From: Trichomonas vaginalis G3
Lineage: Eukaryota; Parabasalia; Trichomonadida; Trichomonadidae
Length of the DNA stretch: 64,000 nucleotides
Reading direction: 5' to 3'
NCBI RefSeq assembly: GCF_026262505.1
Contig: NC_067203.1
Span: 15,326,392 to 15,390,391, forward strand
Part shown: positions 49,075 through 59,807 of the stretch, piece after piece
How positions within the stretch are numbered: the first letter of the stretch is position 1
How the letters are laid out: the number at the start of each line of letters is the position of its first letter
Notes under the pieces: generated by a model
What the model saw: only the letters and a program-made list of their open reading frames with translations
Databases searched by the model: none
What the model was told of the DNA's origin: nothing
Translations under genes and position numbers: made by a program

Positions 49075-49316
49075 ACATTGCATATTACAATATTAATATT
49101 AAAGATAATACTGCACATCATTGTGCAGTGATCCATAAATCAATATTAATATCTCATATGATAAAATCTAATATCATATTACAATATTAATATTAAAGAT
49201 AATACTGCACATCATTGTGCAGTGATCCATAAATCAATATTAATATCTCATATGATAAAATCTAATATCATATTACAATATTAATATTAAAGATAATACT
49301 GCACATCATTGTGCAA
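49075..49316 (+). repeat. 94-bp tandem repeat (~2.5 copies) with hairpin core
   Basis: Units start near 49075, 49168 and 49262 and are essentially identical. Each holds ACTGCACATCATTGTGCAGT, an imperfect hairpin, and palindromic AATATTAATATT. Left side of the MULE only. Confidence 0.9.
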
Positions 49317-49429
49317 TTACACTATTTTAAATATTTTCATAAATAATGACTTACAAGTTAAAAAAATGTAGAATTAACTGCATGATCCAATATTGGACCG
49401 AATGTATGTTTGAATCTATAACTGAATTC

Positions 49430-50815
49430 ATTAATGACAAAAAAGTGACTCTATAACTGAGTATCTGGCTGACAATATGCCTGAAAGTTTGAATGTGTCT
49501 AGGAATATAACTGACAGTTTGAGTGACATTTTGAATGAGGGTTTGTTGTCAGTATAACTCAAGGTTTGAGAGAGAATATGACTCACAGTTTGACTGACAA
49601 TATGACTTAGAGTTTGAGTGACAGTATGAACAACAGTTTGGGTGATAGTATGAACTACAGTATGACTGAGAATATGACTGACGGGTTGACACACACTATG
49701 AATTAGCTTTTTAGTTAGAATAAGACTGACAGTTTGAGTGACAATATAACTGACGGTTTGACTGACAATATGACTGTTGATTTGAGTGAGTGTATGATTG
49801 AGAGTTTGGGTGACAATATGACTCATAGTTTAAGAGAGTGTATGACTGATGGTTTTAGTGAGAATAAGACTGATAGTTTGACTGACAATATGACTTACGG
49901 TTTTATTTAGAATATGACTGAGAGTTTGGGTGACAATATGACTGTTGATTTGAGTGAGTGTATGACTGACCGTTTTAATGACAATATGACTGACGGTTTA
50001 AGTGACAATATGAATTACGGTTTTAGTGAGAATAAGACTGATAGTTTGGATAACAATATGACTGACGGTTTGACAGCCTCTATGACTTACGGTTTTATTT
50101 AGAATATGATTGAGAGTTTGGGTGACAATATGACTCATAGTTTAAGAGAGTGTATGACTGATGGTTTTAGTGAGAATAAGACTGACAGTTTGAGTGACAA
50201 TATGACTGCTAATTTGAATGAATATATGACTGTCGGTTTGGGTGAGAATAAGACTGACGGTTTTAGTGAGAATAAGACCGATAGTTTGGGTGACAATATG
50301 ATTGTTGATTTGAGTGAGTGTATGACTTACAGTTTGACTGACAATATGACTGACGGCTTTAATTAGAATATTACTGACAGTTTGAGTGACAATATGACTG
50401 GGGTTTGACAGACACTATGAATTAGCTTTTTATTGAGAGTAAGACTGACAGTTTGACTGACAATATGACTGACGGTTTGACCGACAATATGACTGACGGT
50501 TTGACAGCCTCTATGACTTACGGTTTTATTTAGAATATGACTGAGAGTTTGGGTGACAATATGACTCATAGTTTAAGAGAGTGTATGACTGATGGTTTTA
50601 GTGAGAATAAGACTGATAGTTTGAGTGACAACATGACTGACGTTTTGACTGACAATATGAGTGACGGCTTTAGTTAGAATATGACTTAGAGTTTAGCTGA
50701 CAATTGGCTGACAGTTTGAGTGACAATATGACTGACGGTTTGAGTGAGTGTATGAATGAGAATATAACTGACGTTTTGACTAACAATATGACTGACGGTT
50801 TGACATCGAAATTCA
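49430..50815 (+). repeat. 24-bp minisatellite (~58 degenerate copies) in the MULE
   Basis: Unit close to GACTGACAGTTTGAGTGACAATAT, varied. The multiple-of-three length gives long pseudo-frames on both strands (SLSDNMTD repeats on plus). Interspersed higher-order copies of ~370-600 bp suggest block duplication inside the array. Confidence 0.9.
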
Positions 50816-50966
50816 TTCATATATATGTATTGATCAATGCAATCACCCTATTTAATATTATTATTTATCAATTAATTTTTCATTACTACATGCTCTCAAT
50901 TATTATGACATTAATATTTATCAATAAATATTTCATTACTATATGCTCCCACCCAATTTGACATTA
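50816..50966 (+). repeat. MULE inner inverted repeat, left (pairs with 55020-55200)
   Basis: Two subrepeats of TTCATTACTATATGC...CCAATTTGACATTA type. The right side has three copies in inverse orientation (GTCAAATTGGGTGGTTGCAT...). A nested second set of inverted ends inside the element. Confidence 0.8.
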
Positions 50967-51069
50967 TTGTTCTTTGAAAAATTTTTCTTTATTAAAGACA
51001 CTCTCACAAATTCATATCAATATATTTTAATTATCACCTATTCCAATCCATTTTCATATTCATATTCTT

Positions 51070-51525
51070 ATTGAGTTAGAATAAATTGAGGATGACTGAG
51101 AATCAAATTATAATTAGTGAGAATCAATTGAAGAATACTGGGAGTTAATTAAGGTTGTTTAAGAATAAATTGTGAATAAGTGACAATCAATTGAGGATGA
51201 GTGAGAATCATTTGATTATTAGTGAGATTCAACTGAACATCAGTGAGAATCAATTGAATAATACTAAGAAGAAATTGAGGAAGAGTGAGAATCACTTGAT
51301 TCTTAGCGAGAATCAATTAAGGATGAGTAAGAATCAATTAATAAGTAGTGAGAATCAATTTAGGGTGACTGAGAATCAATTGATTCTTAGTGAGAATCTA
51401 TTGATAATTAATGCGAATCAATTGATTATTTGTGAGAATCAATTGATCAGTAGTGAGGATCAATTGATTATTTGTGAGAATCAATTGAAGATGAGTAAGA
51501 GTCAATTGAGGATGAATATGTGTCT
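51070..51525 (+). repeat. 21-bp minisatellite (~21 copies) upstream of the transposase
   Basis: Unit near GTGAGAATCAATTGATTATTA (one base shifted between copies). It contains the palindrome TCAATTGA. Frames through it read ISENQL repeats and are artefacts. Confidence 0.9.
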
Positions 51526-51733
51526 ATTCTGATATGACTTAGTATCTACTGAGGCTAGATGCTAACATCTTACTTTTATGATCATAATTTTTCAACTCCA
51601 TTAATATTTATAACAATATTTTGATTACTATTTAAATAATTTTATCAAATGATAATTATTAACATATATTAAGAGTATGTTTAATTTTCAACATACTCTT
51701 AAAAATCCGAAATTTTAAAAAGTGATTTTTTTA

Positions 51734-54700
51734 ATGCTAAACCATCTTCATCTACCATTAAATGTTTCGGATGATTTGATTTTAATTCAGTTGGGTTCTA
51801 TTAGATGTAATAGTGTAAATTCTGATTCAACAATTTATCCAGATGGGTATATTTCAAAAATTTTATATTATTCTTCCAATAAACCCTATCAAAAAGAATG
51901 GTATACAAATAAAATAACTTATCAAGATGGTAAACCTAAATTCACTGTTTTGGATTCATTATCAAATGCATATGTCGGAGATTCACCATCATATCCTTGG
52001 GGACAAATCGTTTCAAAAATCAAAGAATTAAACAGAAATATTAAGAATGTATATAATTTTGGACATAAATTATTTGGATTTGAAAATAAATCTATCATTT
52101 GTTATTTGGAGGAACTCAAAGAGCGTTTTATCTCGAATAGCGATGAAGTAAAGTATCTTCAAACATATGAAACAACACCTAAATTTCAGAAATCCGCTGA
52201 AGCTTTTACAGAAATGGTAAATATGATTATAAGTGAAAAATATTTGCAAACAGATCTCAGTCAAATTAAAATCAAAATCCATCGTCTAGGGGAACAATAT
52301 ATTCTTAAATTTTTAGAAGCATTTATAATTGCCCGCCCCAAATTTTATGCACAGGTTATAGGTTTCTTACAAAATTTTTCATTTGACCAGGAATTATACT
52401 CAAAAGCAGGAATTTCTAAACCATTAATACAAGCAATAATTAATGGCGATAAAAGATATTCGAATATTTTTGCTTTTTCAGGAAAATCGTGTGATTTAAC
52501 AATCGAAGATTTTATTAATGTTTTAATTTCAGATCAAACAAATCAAAATGGTGAAGAATATTATCAAATACGTATCAGATCTATATTGGATAATAGTAAA
52601 TATTCTTTCTATGAACTAGCAGTTAAATTTGAATCAATTAATATTTTAAATTCGTGTAATATAGATAATGTTACACCAATCATGAAAGCATTGATAATGT
52701 CAAGCCCAAACGAAACAATTTTCAAAATGAATGATAAATTCAATTTGCAGACTTATCAATTTACAAACCAAATCAAGTATGTTTTATCTTTTGCATACAA
52801 TATCTCAGAGTTATTTTCTACATTTAGAAATCCATTACTCTCTTCGATTGTTTCAACAAATAATATTATATCAGTAATGAATTTGAATGAAAGCAAAGTT
52901 ATTCGTTTAAAGATTCATTTAATCTTCCATGAGGCCCTAATTCAAAATAATGATTTTATGTACAAGAACTTTAATGTTTTGAATCAAATAAAAAACAATG
53001 ACCTTCTGGAAATTTTAGCAAAAGCTTGTTTGAAAGCTGACAAAAAAATTCAAGCAGATTTTGAACAAATCATGGGTATTAAATTTACAGCGATCAAACA
53101 ATTTCATGAATCCATAGAAAAAATTCCAGTTGATCGGTCTCCAATTACAATAGATGGTTGCCATATTTGTTTTGAATGCTCTAAAAATACTGATATTGAA
53201 AAACTCAAATCAATGCAATTAATTCTAATAAGCCCTGGTATTCATATCAATGTGTTAACTTATGAACAAACATTGAAGTTTTTGGAACAAATGCCAGCAT
53301 TTATTCATTTGGGCCTTTCCAATATAAGTTCTGATCGATCTGTAAACTTAAATTATTTTCTACTTCAAAACGAAGATTATTCCCCTTTAAAAATTTCTAC
53401 AGATAATTATTATTACTTTAAGATCACATTGTATGACAAAATCGTATCCTTTGAATATTCAAAAGTATCAGATACGTTGTGGATGATTACTGTACCAAAA
53501 AACATGAAAAACATAAAATTACCCAAAGAGTTTTCAGGGAGGTTAAAATGGTACATTCAAATAACGAAAGTTGATCTCCCAGGACATCCTCTGCAAGATG
53601 AAATACAGGAAAAAATAAAGCATGATAATGAGATTGGTGATATCTTAACTTCATATCCCGGGAAATTTTATGTAAATTATAGCACAACGATAAGAAGTGA
53701 TAGTTTATTCGTCAATGGAAATCCTATAGAATTTCTTATATATATTCCAAGCGAATCAGGAAATTTGGCGTTGGAGTGTAATTTAATTCACTTAGATGCT
53801 ACTTTTTCATGGCCGAAATATATATTTATTTTTCCTCGTGGTAATTACTATATGCGAGGTTACCCTCTAGGGATATACATAGGGCGCAGCGAATCATCCG
53901 CTGCTTATCAACGGTGGCTTACAGCCATGAATATTGAATTTAAATCATTAAACATTATGGAGCACTTTTCAAGAATCAAATGGATGAGCGATTTAGGTAC
54001 TGGAGTTTTAAAATTTTTGAATACGAATCATTTCCAAAATTATATCTGTATTAGGCACTATCTCGGAACCATGGGCAATAATACTTTACTACATGTTTTT
54101 GCTCTGATAGTATTATTATCAAAATCGGCCCAAGATTTTGAGGACAATTACAAATGTTTTGATCCATCGGTTCAGAAAATGTATGCTACAAAGAATATAT
54201 CAGATGAGCAGCTGGAAAAATGGAAGCAGATATATAAAGATCAAGAGCATTTAGCAGCATACCACCGCATTCCACCTATAAGCACTAATAATAGTGCAGA
54301 GGGTAAGCATAGACACATTAACGAACTTGCAAAAAAAGCAAGAAACTTTTCTACTTTCATCAAATTCATTCTGAATGATACTATCATTAGGATTAATGAA
54401 TCAATTGATCCCATTAATAAGCAAAAACGCGAGAAGAATGACTTGTTAAACGAAAAATGCATACATTGCGGATTCTCCTATAATGATATTAATACTGATA
54501 AGAATCCTTGTAAATATTGCAAGGATTTCTTTATGAATAAGAGTCATGTTCCCTCTGCAGGCATACATGTTATGAAAATAGGAGAAAACGTAGGTGAAAT
54601 CATAGAATTCCCAATCGATAAAAATGTAGGTGATCAGGATGAACACGTGGATCACAAAGAAAAGAGTTTGCCGATCGAAATATCAAAATACGCAGAATTT

Positions 54701-54934
54701 ATTGATATTGACGATAAAAATAAAGCAGTTTTAGTCGTAAAACTGCTTTATAATCTTGAAACGTTCCAAGATGCCAAAGATTTAATCAATTCTCTGGAAA
54801 AACAATCAAAAAATTATGAATCTGCATTACAAAATAAACCAGAAATTTGGTTGGAAAAATACTTGCCTGAATTAATGAAGGAAGTAAAAGATGCGAGAGC
54901 TGCTAGAATGAGATTGAAGATAATAAAGAAGTAG
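51734..54934 (+). CDS. MULE-type DDE transposase (1066 aa)
   Basis: The first ATG is at 51734 (MLNHLHLPLNVSDD). The MULE core is readable: IHLDATFSWPKYIFIF with D ~688; a conserved SESSAAYQRWL segment; WMSDLGTGV with D ~753; YICIRHYL, the C/H motif after the second D; and STNNSAEGKHRHINE with E ~856. These are the expected D, D, C-x2-H-like and NN..E signatures. Residues ~909-930 hold a CxHC...CKYC zinc-finger-like pair, then a charged C-terminal region. The long N-terminal half (1-650) has no recognised domain. It would cut and paste the element. The frame is intact and the catalytic residues are present, so activity is possible. Confidence 0.85.
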   Translation: MLNHLHLPLNVSDDLILIQLGSIRCNSVNSDSTIYPDGYISKILYYSSNKPYQKEWYTNKITYQDGKPKFTVLDSLSNAYVGDSPSYPWGQIVSKIKELNRNIKNVYNFGHKLFGFENKSIICYLEELKERFISNSDEVKYLQTYETTPKFQKSAEAFTEMVNMIISEKYLQTDLSQIKIKIHRLGEQYILKFLEAFIIARPKFYAQVIGFLQNFSFDQELYSKAGISKPLIQAIINGDKRYSNIFAFSGKSCDLTIEDFINVLISDQTNQNGEEYYQIRIRSILDNSKYSFYELAVKFESINILNSCNIDNVTPIMKALIMSSPNETIFKMNDKFNLQTYQFTNQIKYVLSFAYNISELFSTFRNPLLSSIVSTNNIISVMNLNESKVIRLKIHLIFHEALIQNNDFMYKNFNVLNQIKNNDLLEILAKACLKADKKIQADFEQIMGIKFTAIKQFHESIEKIPVDRSPITIDGCHICFECSKNTDIEKLKSMQLILISPGIHINVLTYEQTLKFLEQMPAFIHLGLSNISSDRSVNLNYFLLQNEDYSPLKISTDNYYYFKITLYDKIVSFEYSKVSDTLWMITVPKNMKNIKLPKEFSGRLKWYIQITKVDLPGHPLQDEIQEKIKHDNEIGDILTSYPGKFYVNYSTTIRSDSLFVNGNPIEFLIYIPSESGNLALECNLIHLDATFSWPKYIFIFPRGNYYMRGYPLGIYIGRSESSAAYQRWLTAMNIEFKSLNIMEHFSRIKWMSDLGTGVLKFLNTNHFQNYICIRHYLGTMGNNTLLHVFALIVLLSKSAQDFEDNYKCFDPSVQKMYATKNISDEQLEKWKQIYKDQEHLAAYHRIPPISTNNSAEGKHRHINELAKKARNFSTFIKFILNDTIIRINESIDPINKQKREKNDLLNEKCIHCGFSYNDINTDKNPCKYCKDFFMNKSHVPSAGIHVMKIGENVGEIIEFPIDKNVGDQDEHVDHKEKSLPIEISKYAEFIDIDDKNKAVLVVKLLYNLETFQDAKDLINSLEKQSKNYESALQNKPEIWLEKYLPELMKEVKDARAARMRLKIIKK

Positions 54935-55019
54935 AGATGATGAGTGAATAAAAACTTTGTATTAAATTTGTATATAAAAGAATTGTAAAATATAAAAATA
55001 AAGAAGTGGTTGATAGGAA

Positions 55020-55300
55020 TTTGAAAATTCGTTGGGTGCATATAAGTTTGATAAATATATTTATGAATATTAATGTCAAATTGGGTGGTTGCATATAGTA
55101 ATGAAAAATATATTAATAAAAATTAATGTCAAATTGGTTGGTTGCATATAGTAATGAAAATAAGATTAAAAAAATTAATGTCAAATTGGGTGGATTCGTG
55201 ATAGAATGCTTCTGTGTATGTGTGGCGTGAGTTAGCATCGGGTGGTTGCGTGATAGAATGCTTCTGTGTATGTGTGGCGTGAGTTAGCATCTGGTGGTTT
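55020..55300 (-). repeat. MULE right inner repeats (three ~60-bp and two ~52-bp units)
   Basis: 55020-55200 holds three TGTCAAATTGG(G/T)TGGTTGCATATAG-type units, inverted relative to 50816-50966 (written here in parts: TGTCAAATTGG, TGGTTGCATATAG). 55195-55300 holds two near-identical units with GTGATAGAATGCTTCTGTGT and GGCGTGAGTTAGCATC. Confidence 0.85.
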
Positions 55301-55689
55301 CATCACAAATTTTAACCCATCCAAATCTTATTAATTATTAAAATTCTTTTACAATTTCTGATGTATTTTTTGAAAACATTTCATATGCAATATTTCTCCT
55401 TTTCTTTCCTCAAATCTTCAAATATTAATAACTTTGGATATGAAATTATTTGGATCTTTTATGAATTTTAAATGTCTTTCTTAATATCAAATCGATTAAA
55501 TTATTAATATTTTCTAAATTATGCCTTAAAAATCCAAATATAAAAAAATCGTAAATAAAAAATATATTTTTTATTTTTATTTTGTAAATAATCCGTTTAC
55601 TAAATGGGACTGTATCATGAAAGTAACAAAAATCCTTATTTAACAAGATTCAAAACTGGTGCAACGAAATGCACATTGATTTTGTAGTG
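55301..55689. other. MULE interior, AT-rich, no gene
   Basis: No supported frame or repeat between the right inner repeats and the right terminal repeat. Confidence 0.5.
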
Positions 55690-56143
55690 TAACAAAGAGA
55701 GATTTATTGTAAAAAGTACAAAATAGTATATTTATTATCGTGATTAGCGTAGAAATGTATGAGTTTGGGACGGATTTCTGGCGCATTCATAACTAAAGTG
55801 ATACATTGTCTGGAGCAAGTTCAGATCTTTAACTTATGGCTTGTTTGGTGCTAACTCACCCAATTTAAGTGCACTAGAGGGGATTTTGTCTGTAATGAGC
55901 ATGCACCTTGAGTTGTTGCTTGGTCCGTGTACGAAAGATAGTAATTAAATACTATACTCGATTAAATGTGAATTTCTAATTTTGAATTTGCGTTTTTTCC
56001 TGAAAATAGTTACAATATATGAAAGAGTTGGCAAAACTAGAGGACACGTCTTTAAGGGTTTGGCTCTTGCTTCATGTTAATATGCCGAAACTAAAATAAA
56101 CGTATATTGGGGGTCGAAAATTGAGAGCTCATATCTTTAAGTG
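55690..56143 (-). repeat. MULE right terminal inverted repeat
   Basis: Inverted partner of 48187-48640; the outermost bases align as GAAAG-type and AGCTCTCAATTTTCG blocks. Confidence 0.85.
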
Positions 56144-56152
56144 GATATTTGA

Positions 56153-56690
56153 TATTAGAGCATAATATGCAAAACATTAATACACTACTACATATTTATC
56201 GAGAATACATCATAGCAATTGTCATTATGTTTGTAATTACTCATATTTTATTCAATTATGTTTGTAATTATTCACCTCAAACCATCATATCTAAGCTAAA
56301 CTTGTTTCAACGATTAATATTCATCCATATGGCCCTTTAATAATGCAGTTGTACATATATATATATTGCCTCATAATTTTCTGGATCATTAGATCAAATT
56401 TCTATTAATACTTAAATATCTATCTGTTTATATATTGAGCAATGCATGTAAATAGATAGAAAAGGATAAGTATTAACTTTGATCATCGATATTTGATACT
56501 CGTGAAAATAATATCCCTTGAAATAAATCATAAATCAAATAGGAAAAGATATGGGAATATCAGATCTCAAAGAAAAAAAATAAAAATCAAATTATATAAA
56601 AGCCAAAAGGCAATGAAAATTTATAATTAAATTAAATAATGGAAGGTAAAAAGAAATAATAATTACAATGTCAAATGATCTGTTTAAGAC
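56153..56690. other. Intergenic, no gene seen
   Basis: AT-rich DNA between the MULE target duplication and the 3' end of the surface-protein gene. No structure noted. Confidence 0.5.
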
Positions 56691-58886
56691 TTACTGAGGA
56701 AGCATGTTATTTCCATCATTTGGAGCTTCTTCGTCGAATTCATCGGCGAATGGATCGTCCTGAGCATCCTCGTTGTAGAGTGGGTTATCATTCTCCTGAG
56801 CTGCATCGCCATCTGGACCATTGAAAAGATCTGGATCCTCTGGATCGAACTCCTTTGCCTTGATTTTTGCTTCATGAATGAGAACAGCAGCAGCGACGAT
56901 TGCAGCAACACCGACAGCAGCAGCTGCACCAGCGATGATTGGGATTAATTTCTTCTTATTCTGTTTAGAGTTAGAATTAGATGCTACTCCAGAGCCTGCG
57001 TTAGCCCATTGAGCTTCAGATGCAGATGGTGTTGGTGTTGGTGTCAAGTCTGGTGTTCTCTTTGGCGGTGGTTTGGATTGAGTGATGAAGTAGAATGATG
57101 TGTTAGATGGTACATATGTGATTGTTGGATCACCATTAGAATCAGAAGTATATGTTGGAACATATGTCGTTGTTTCATTGGAATCAATGTAGTGTCCAGA
57201 TGGAGGCTTGGTATCAATAGGTGTTGGAATTGGAGATGGGGATGGAACTGGAGATGGATTTGGATACTTGACATTTGTGAATGTGAATATTGCATCTCGA
57301 GAGTTGGAGCCACGCTGATCAACAACTACGAAAATAAGCGAATGGTTGCCAGCATCAAGATGTGGAATTGTGTATTCGAAATCGAATTTAACCCATTCGC
57401 CCTGAGATGTTACTGTGTAGAATGGATTGAATGGAGCTGTTGGATCATCTGTTGGATACTTAACACTGAGTGTCAATGTATCGCCAACATCGAGATCTCT
57501 GAACTGACCTGAAACAAAGATTTTATTGTTGTAGTGAACACTGTCATTGAAATCTGTTGTAAGCATGATCTCTGGAGCATGAAGCTGGACATAAGTGAAT
57601 GGGAAGTCGTATTGTGTTGACTTGACACGGAACTCATCAGTAGCCCAGATGTGAAGAACGTGAGAACCATAGCTAAGAACTTTCTGTCTAAGAGGGAATG
57701 TCTTACGGAATGGAACTTCGACGTTGTAGCAGTCGATTTGAGAGTTGACAGAGAAAGCAAAGTCATTATCGAATTGATAGGAAATGACAGCATATGTATC
57801 ATCCCAAAGCTTGCCTTGAACATCAACTGTACCACCTGTGTAATATGTGGAAGCAATTGTGTTGGTGATTGTCAACTTTGGAGCCTGGTTAACAAGAAGT
57901 TGCTTTGTGAAGACGTTTGATTTATACAAGCCATCGTTAGCCCAAACTGTCAATGGATAGGAGGAAACGGTGGTTCCAAGTGTAACTTCAAATGAGTAAG
58001 ACTCATTTAAGCCATGTGATCCAGCTTTCCAACTTGTTAGTGATTTATTGTGATATTTTGTTATACCATTCGGGAAGTTGCAATAGAGTGTTATTGTTTC
58101 ACCAGCATCGTAATCTTGAACTATGACAGTTACATTGACCTTAGAGTTTGGATTGTAGTTCTGCTGGAAGTTGGTTGTAACGTTGATGATTGGTGGGCTC
58201 TTTAAGTTATCGCCAACACCAAGGAGAACACCGAATGTCAAAGTCTGATTTGGATAAATTGCGCGCTTGTGCCAGCCAATAGAGAAAGCAGAGTCTCTGT
58301 TTATAAGAGGTTCTGTATCTGTTTTGTTCTCCCAATAATGTTGGTTAAAACGGTACCATGGACCAAACCAAAAGTCATCAACATTTGTAACACCGTAACC
58401 ATCACGTGCCAAAAGAGTAAGCTTTGTGTTATGGAGCTCAAGATATTTGTTATCTTGTGTCATTGTTAAACCACGGTTGCCACCATACCAATCAACTCTG
58501 GCTCTATCATTAAATATGATCTGTACATCAGTATGGGAAGCTAAGGAAACATAGTGTGGTTCTTTATCCTGGTTGGTAACAATCCATTGGACAAGGATGT
58601 AATTAGAACAAAATGGATAAGATAATTTGGTTTTAACATAAACATTATTTGAAGACGCTTCACCGTTATTTATTCCGAGAATATAAACTAAATTTCCATT
58701 ATCAACTTTGAAAGCTGGCCACCAACCGTAGTTCGCGTATGATGTTGGAAAGTAGTAACGGTTATCAATAACATAGCGAATATCAAAATCGGAACGCCAT
58801 TGATTCCAAGTCGGATAATCGACGTAAACCCATGAAAGATTATCTGCTGATTTTACTTTTTGTGTAAACAAGAAAAGATTAATCAT
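56691..58886 (-). CDS. Single-pass surface protein with Ig-like repeats and NPLY tail (731 aa)
   Basis: Starts MINLFLFTQKVKSADN at 58886, backed by an Inr-like TCATTTTT 5-12 bases upstream; the N-terminal hydrophobic stretch is short for a signal peptide. Residues ~17-225 are an aromatic-rich beta domain (WNQWRSDFDIRYVIDNRYYF). Three ~100-residue Ig-like repeats follow (~230-330, 335-430, 437-540), each opening like P-x-I-x-(V/L)-T-T and containing D-x-x-x-G-(E/D)-T-(I/L)-T-L. Then come a Pro/Ser linker (~545-575), a Gly/Ala/Val membrane helix (~649-671, IIAGAAAAVGVAAIVAAAVL) and a 60-residue acidic tail with NPLY, an endocytosis-type NPxY signal. It is probably an adhesion or receptor protein of the plasma membrane. 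The ligand is unknown. Confidence 0.8.
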   Translation of the reverse strand: MINLFLFTQKVKSADNLSWVYVDYPTWNQWRSDFDIRYVIDNRYYFPTSYANYGWWPAFKVDNGNLVYILGINNGEASSNNVYVKTKLSYPFCSNYILVQWIVTNQDKEPHYVSLASHTDVQIIFNDRARVDWYGGNRGLTMTQDNKYLELHNTKLTLLARDGYGVTNVDDFWFGPWYRFNQHYWENKTDTEPLINRDSAFSIGWHKRAIYPNQTLTFGVLLGVGDNLKSPPIINVTTNFQQNYNPNSKVNVTVIVQDYDAGETITLYCNFPNGITKYHNKSLTSWKAGSHGLNESYSFEVTLGTTVSSYPLTVWANDGLYKSNVFTKQLLVNQAPKLTITNTIASTYYTGGTVDVQGKLWDDTYAVISYQFDNDFAFSVNSQIDCYNVEVPFRKTFPLRQKVLSYGSHVLHIWATDEFRVKSTQYDFPFTYVQLHAPEIMLTTDFNDSVHYNNKIFVSGQFRDLDVGDTLTLSVKYPTDDPTAPFNPFYTVTSQGEWVKFDFEYTIPHLDAGNHSLIFVVVDQRGSNSRDAIFTFTNVKYPNPSPVPSPSPIPTPIDTKPPSGHYIDSNETTTYVPTYTSDSNGDPTITYVPSNTSFYFITQSKPPPKRTPDLTPTPTPSASEAQWANAGSGVASNSNSKQNKKKLIPIIAGAAAAVGVAAIVAAAVLIHEAKIKAKEFDPEDPDLFNGPDGDAAQENDNPLYNEDAQDDPFADEFDEEAPNDGNNMLPQ

Positions 58887-58890
58887 TGAT

Positions 58891-58898
58891 AAAAATGA
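58891..58898 (-). promoter_or_regulatory. Inr-like TCATTTTT before the surface-protein gene
   Basis: Minus-strand TCATTTTTATCA leads into the ATG at 58886; same string as before the cyclase gene and the Maverick gene at 13874. Confidence 0.55.
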
Positions 58899-59807
58899 AA
58901 TTATTTTTATTTATTCGATCGGTGGCGGTTTCTATGAAAACTTATTAATATTTTCAGAACAAAAAAAAACAGTTGTCTCAATTTAGTAAAATAAAAAGAC
59001 ATCAGATAATATGTCATATCAATCAAAATATGCATGAATAAATCAAAACTTTAGTTGTAAAGGTTATTTACGATACTCATTATTTAGTACAAAATAGAAA
59101 ATAAATAGCAGCTTGTTATAGCTAATATGATTTGTTTACTTTTTTTTCCAAAAATTTTAATGTATTGAATATTTTTGAATCACATTTTATTTTCATATGT
59201 ATGTATCTATATCAGTATAGCAAAATTGTTGAATTGATATAAAATTTGAAGTGAAAATTTTGACAATTTTGACCGATTTTTGAAATATTTCAATATGTAT
59301 CAAACAACGAAAAAATTTAAGAAAATCTTGCAATAACTGCGTTTACAATTTTATTTCTGGTATGTTATTGAAACTCTTATTTACATATTCAATAATTTTA
59401 CACTAAAAAATTTTGCTGAATTCGAATTCATGTTATAATATCGGAATACATGTTCGATGAAAATTATAAGAGTTGCATATTTATCATCACAATTGTAACA
59501 TTCAATGGAAATTTCAAGCCAATGGCTTGTTCAAGTAACTCCATTAATTGATGATTTTATATAGTTATACAGAATAAGATTGATCTCAAACTCAACTCTT
59601 AATTTTATTGATGCCATCGGCGAAATGAAATTATTATTTAAAATTATATATATAAATGGGTTGCTGAGTTTCTTTTACATCTTAAATCATACTAACCACT
59701 ATTTGGCTGGAGTTCAGAATTGGAATTACTAATTTTGCCGAAAACGTTATTAATTCTTCTTAAATATTCAATGGTTACGCGCTAATTAATGAATTAATTA
59801 TTCTTGC
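58899..59807. other. Gene-free AT-rich region
   Basis: No coding frame or repeat with support. Confidence 0.5.

Larger units (their letters stand above)
48187..56143. mobile_element. Mutator-like (MULE) DNA transposon, apparently complete
   Basis: A 9-bp direct repeat GATATTTGA lies just outside both ends (48178-48186 and 56144-56152), the typical MULE target duplication length. The ends are inverted repeats of ~455 bp, diverged but alignable end to end. Inside are inner inverted repeats, three satellite arrays on the left side only, and a 1066-codon DDE transposase frame. Total ~7.96 kb. The intact frame and perfect target duplication suggest a fairly recent insertion, although the two ends differ noticeably, so they are not being conserved by conversion. 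Confidence 0.88.

Noticed and set aside
49431-50961. SLSDNMTD and VSHIVTQT repeat proteins
   Set aside because: Products of the 24-bp minisatellite inside the MULE, broken at random and present on both strands.
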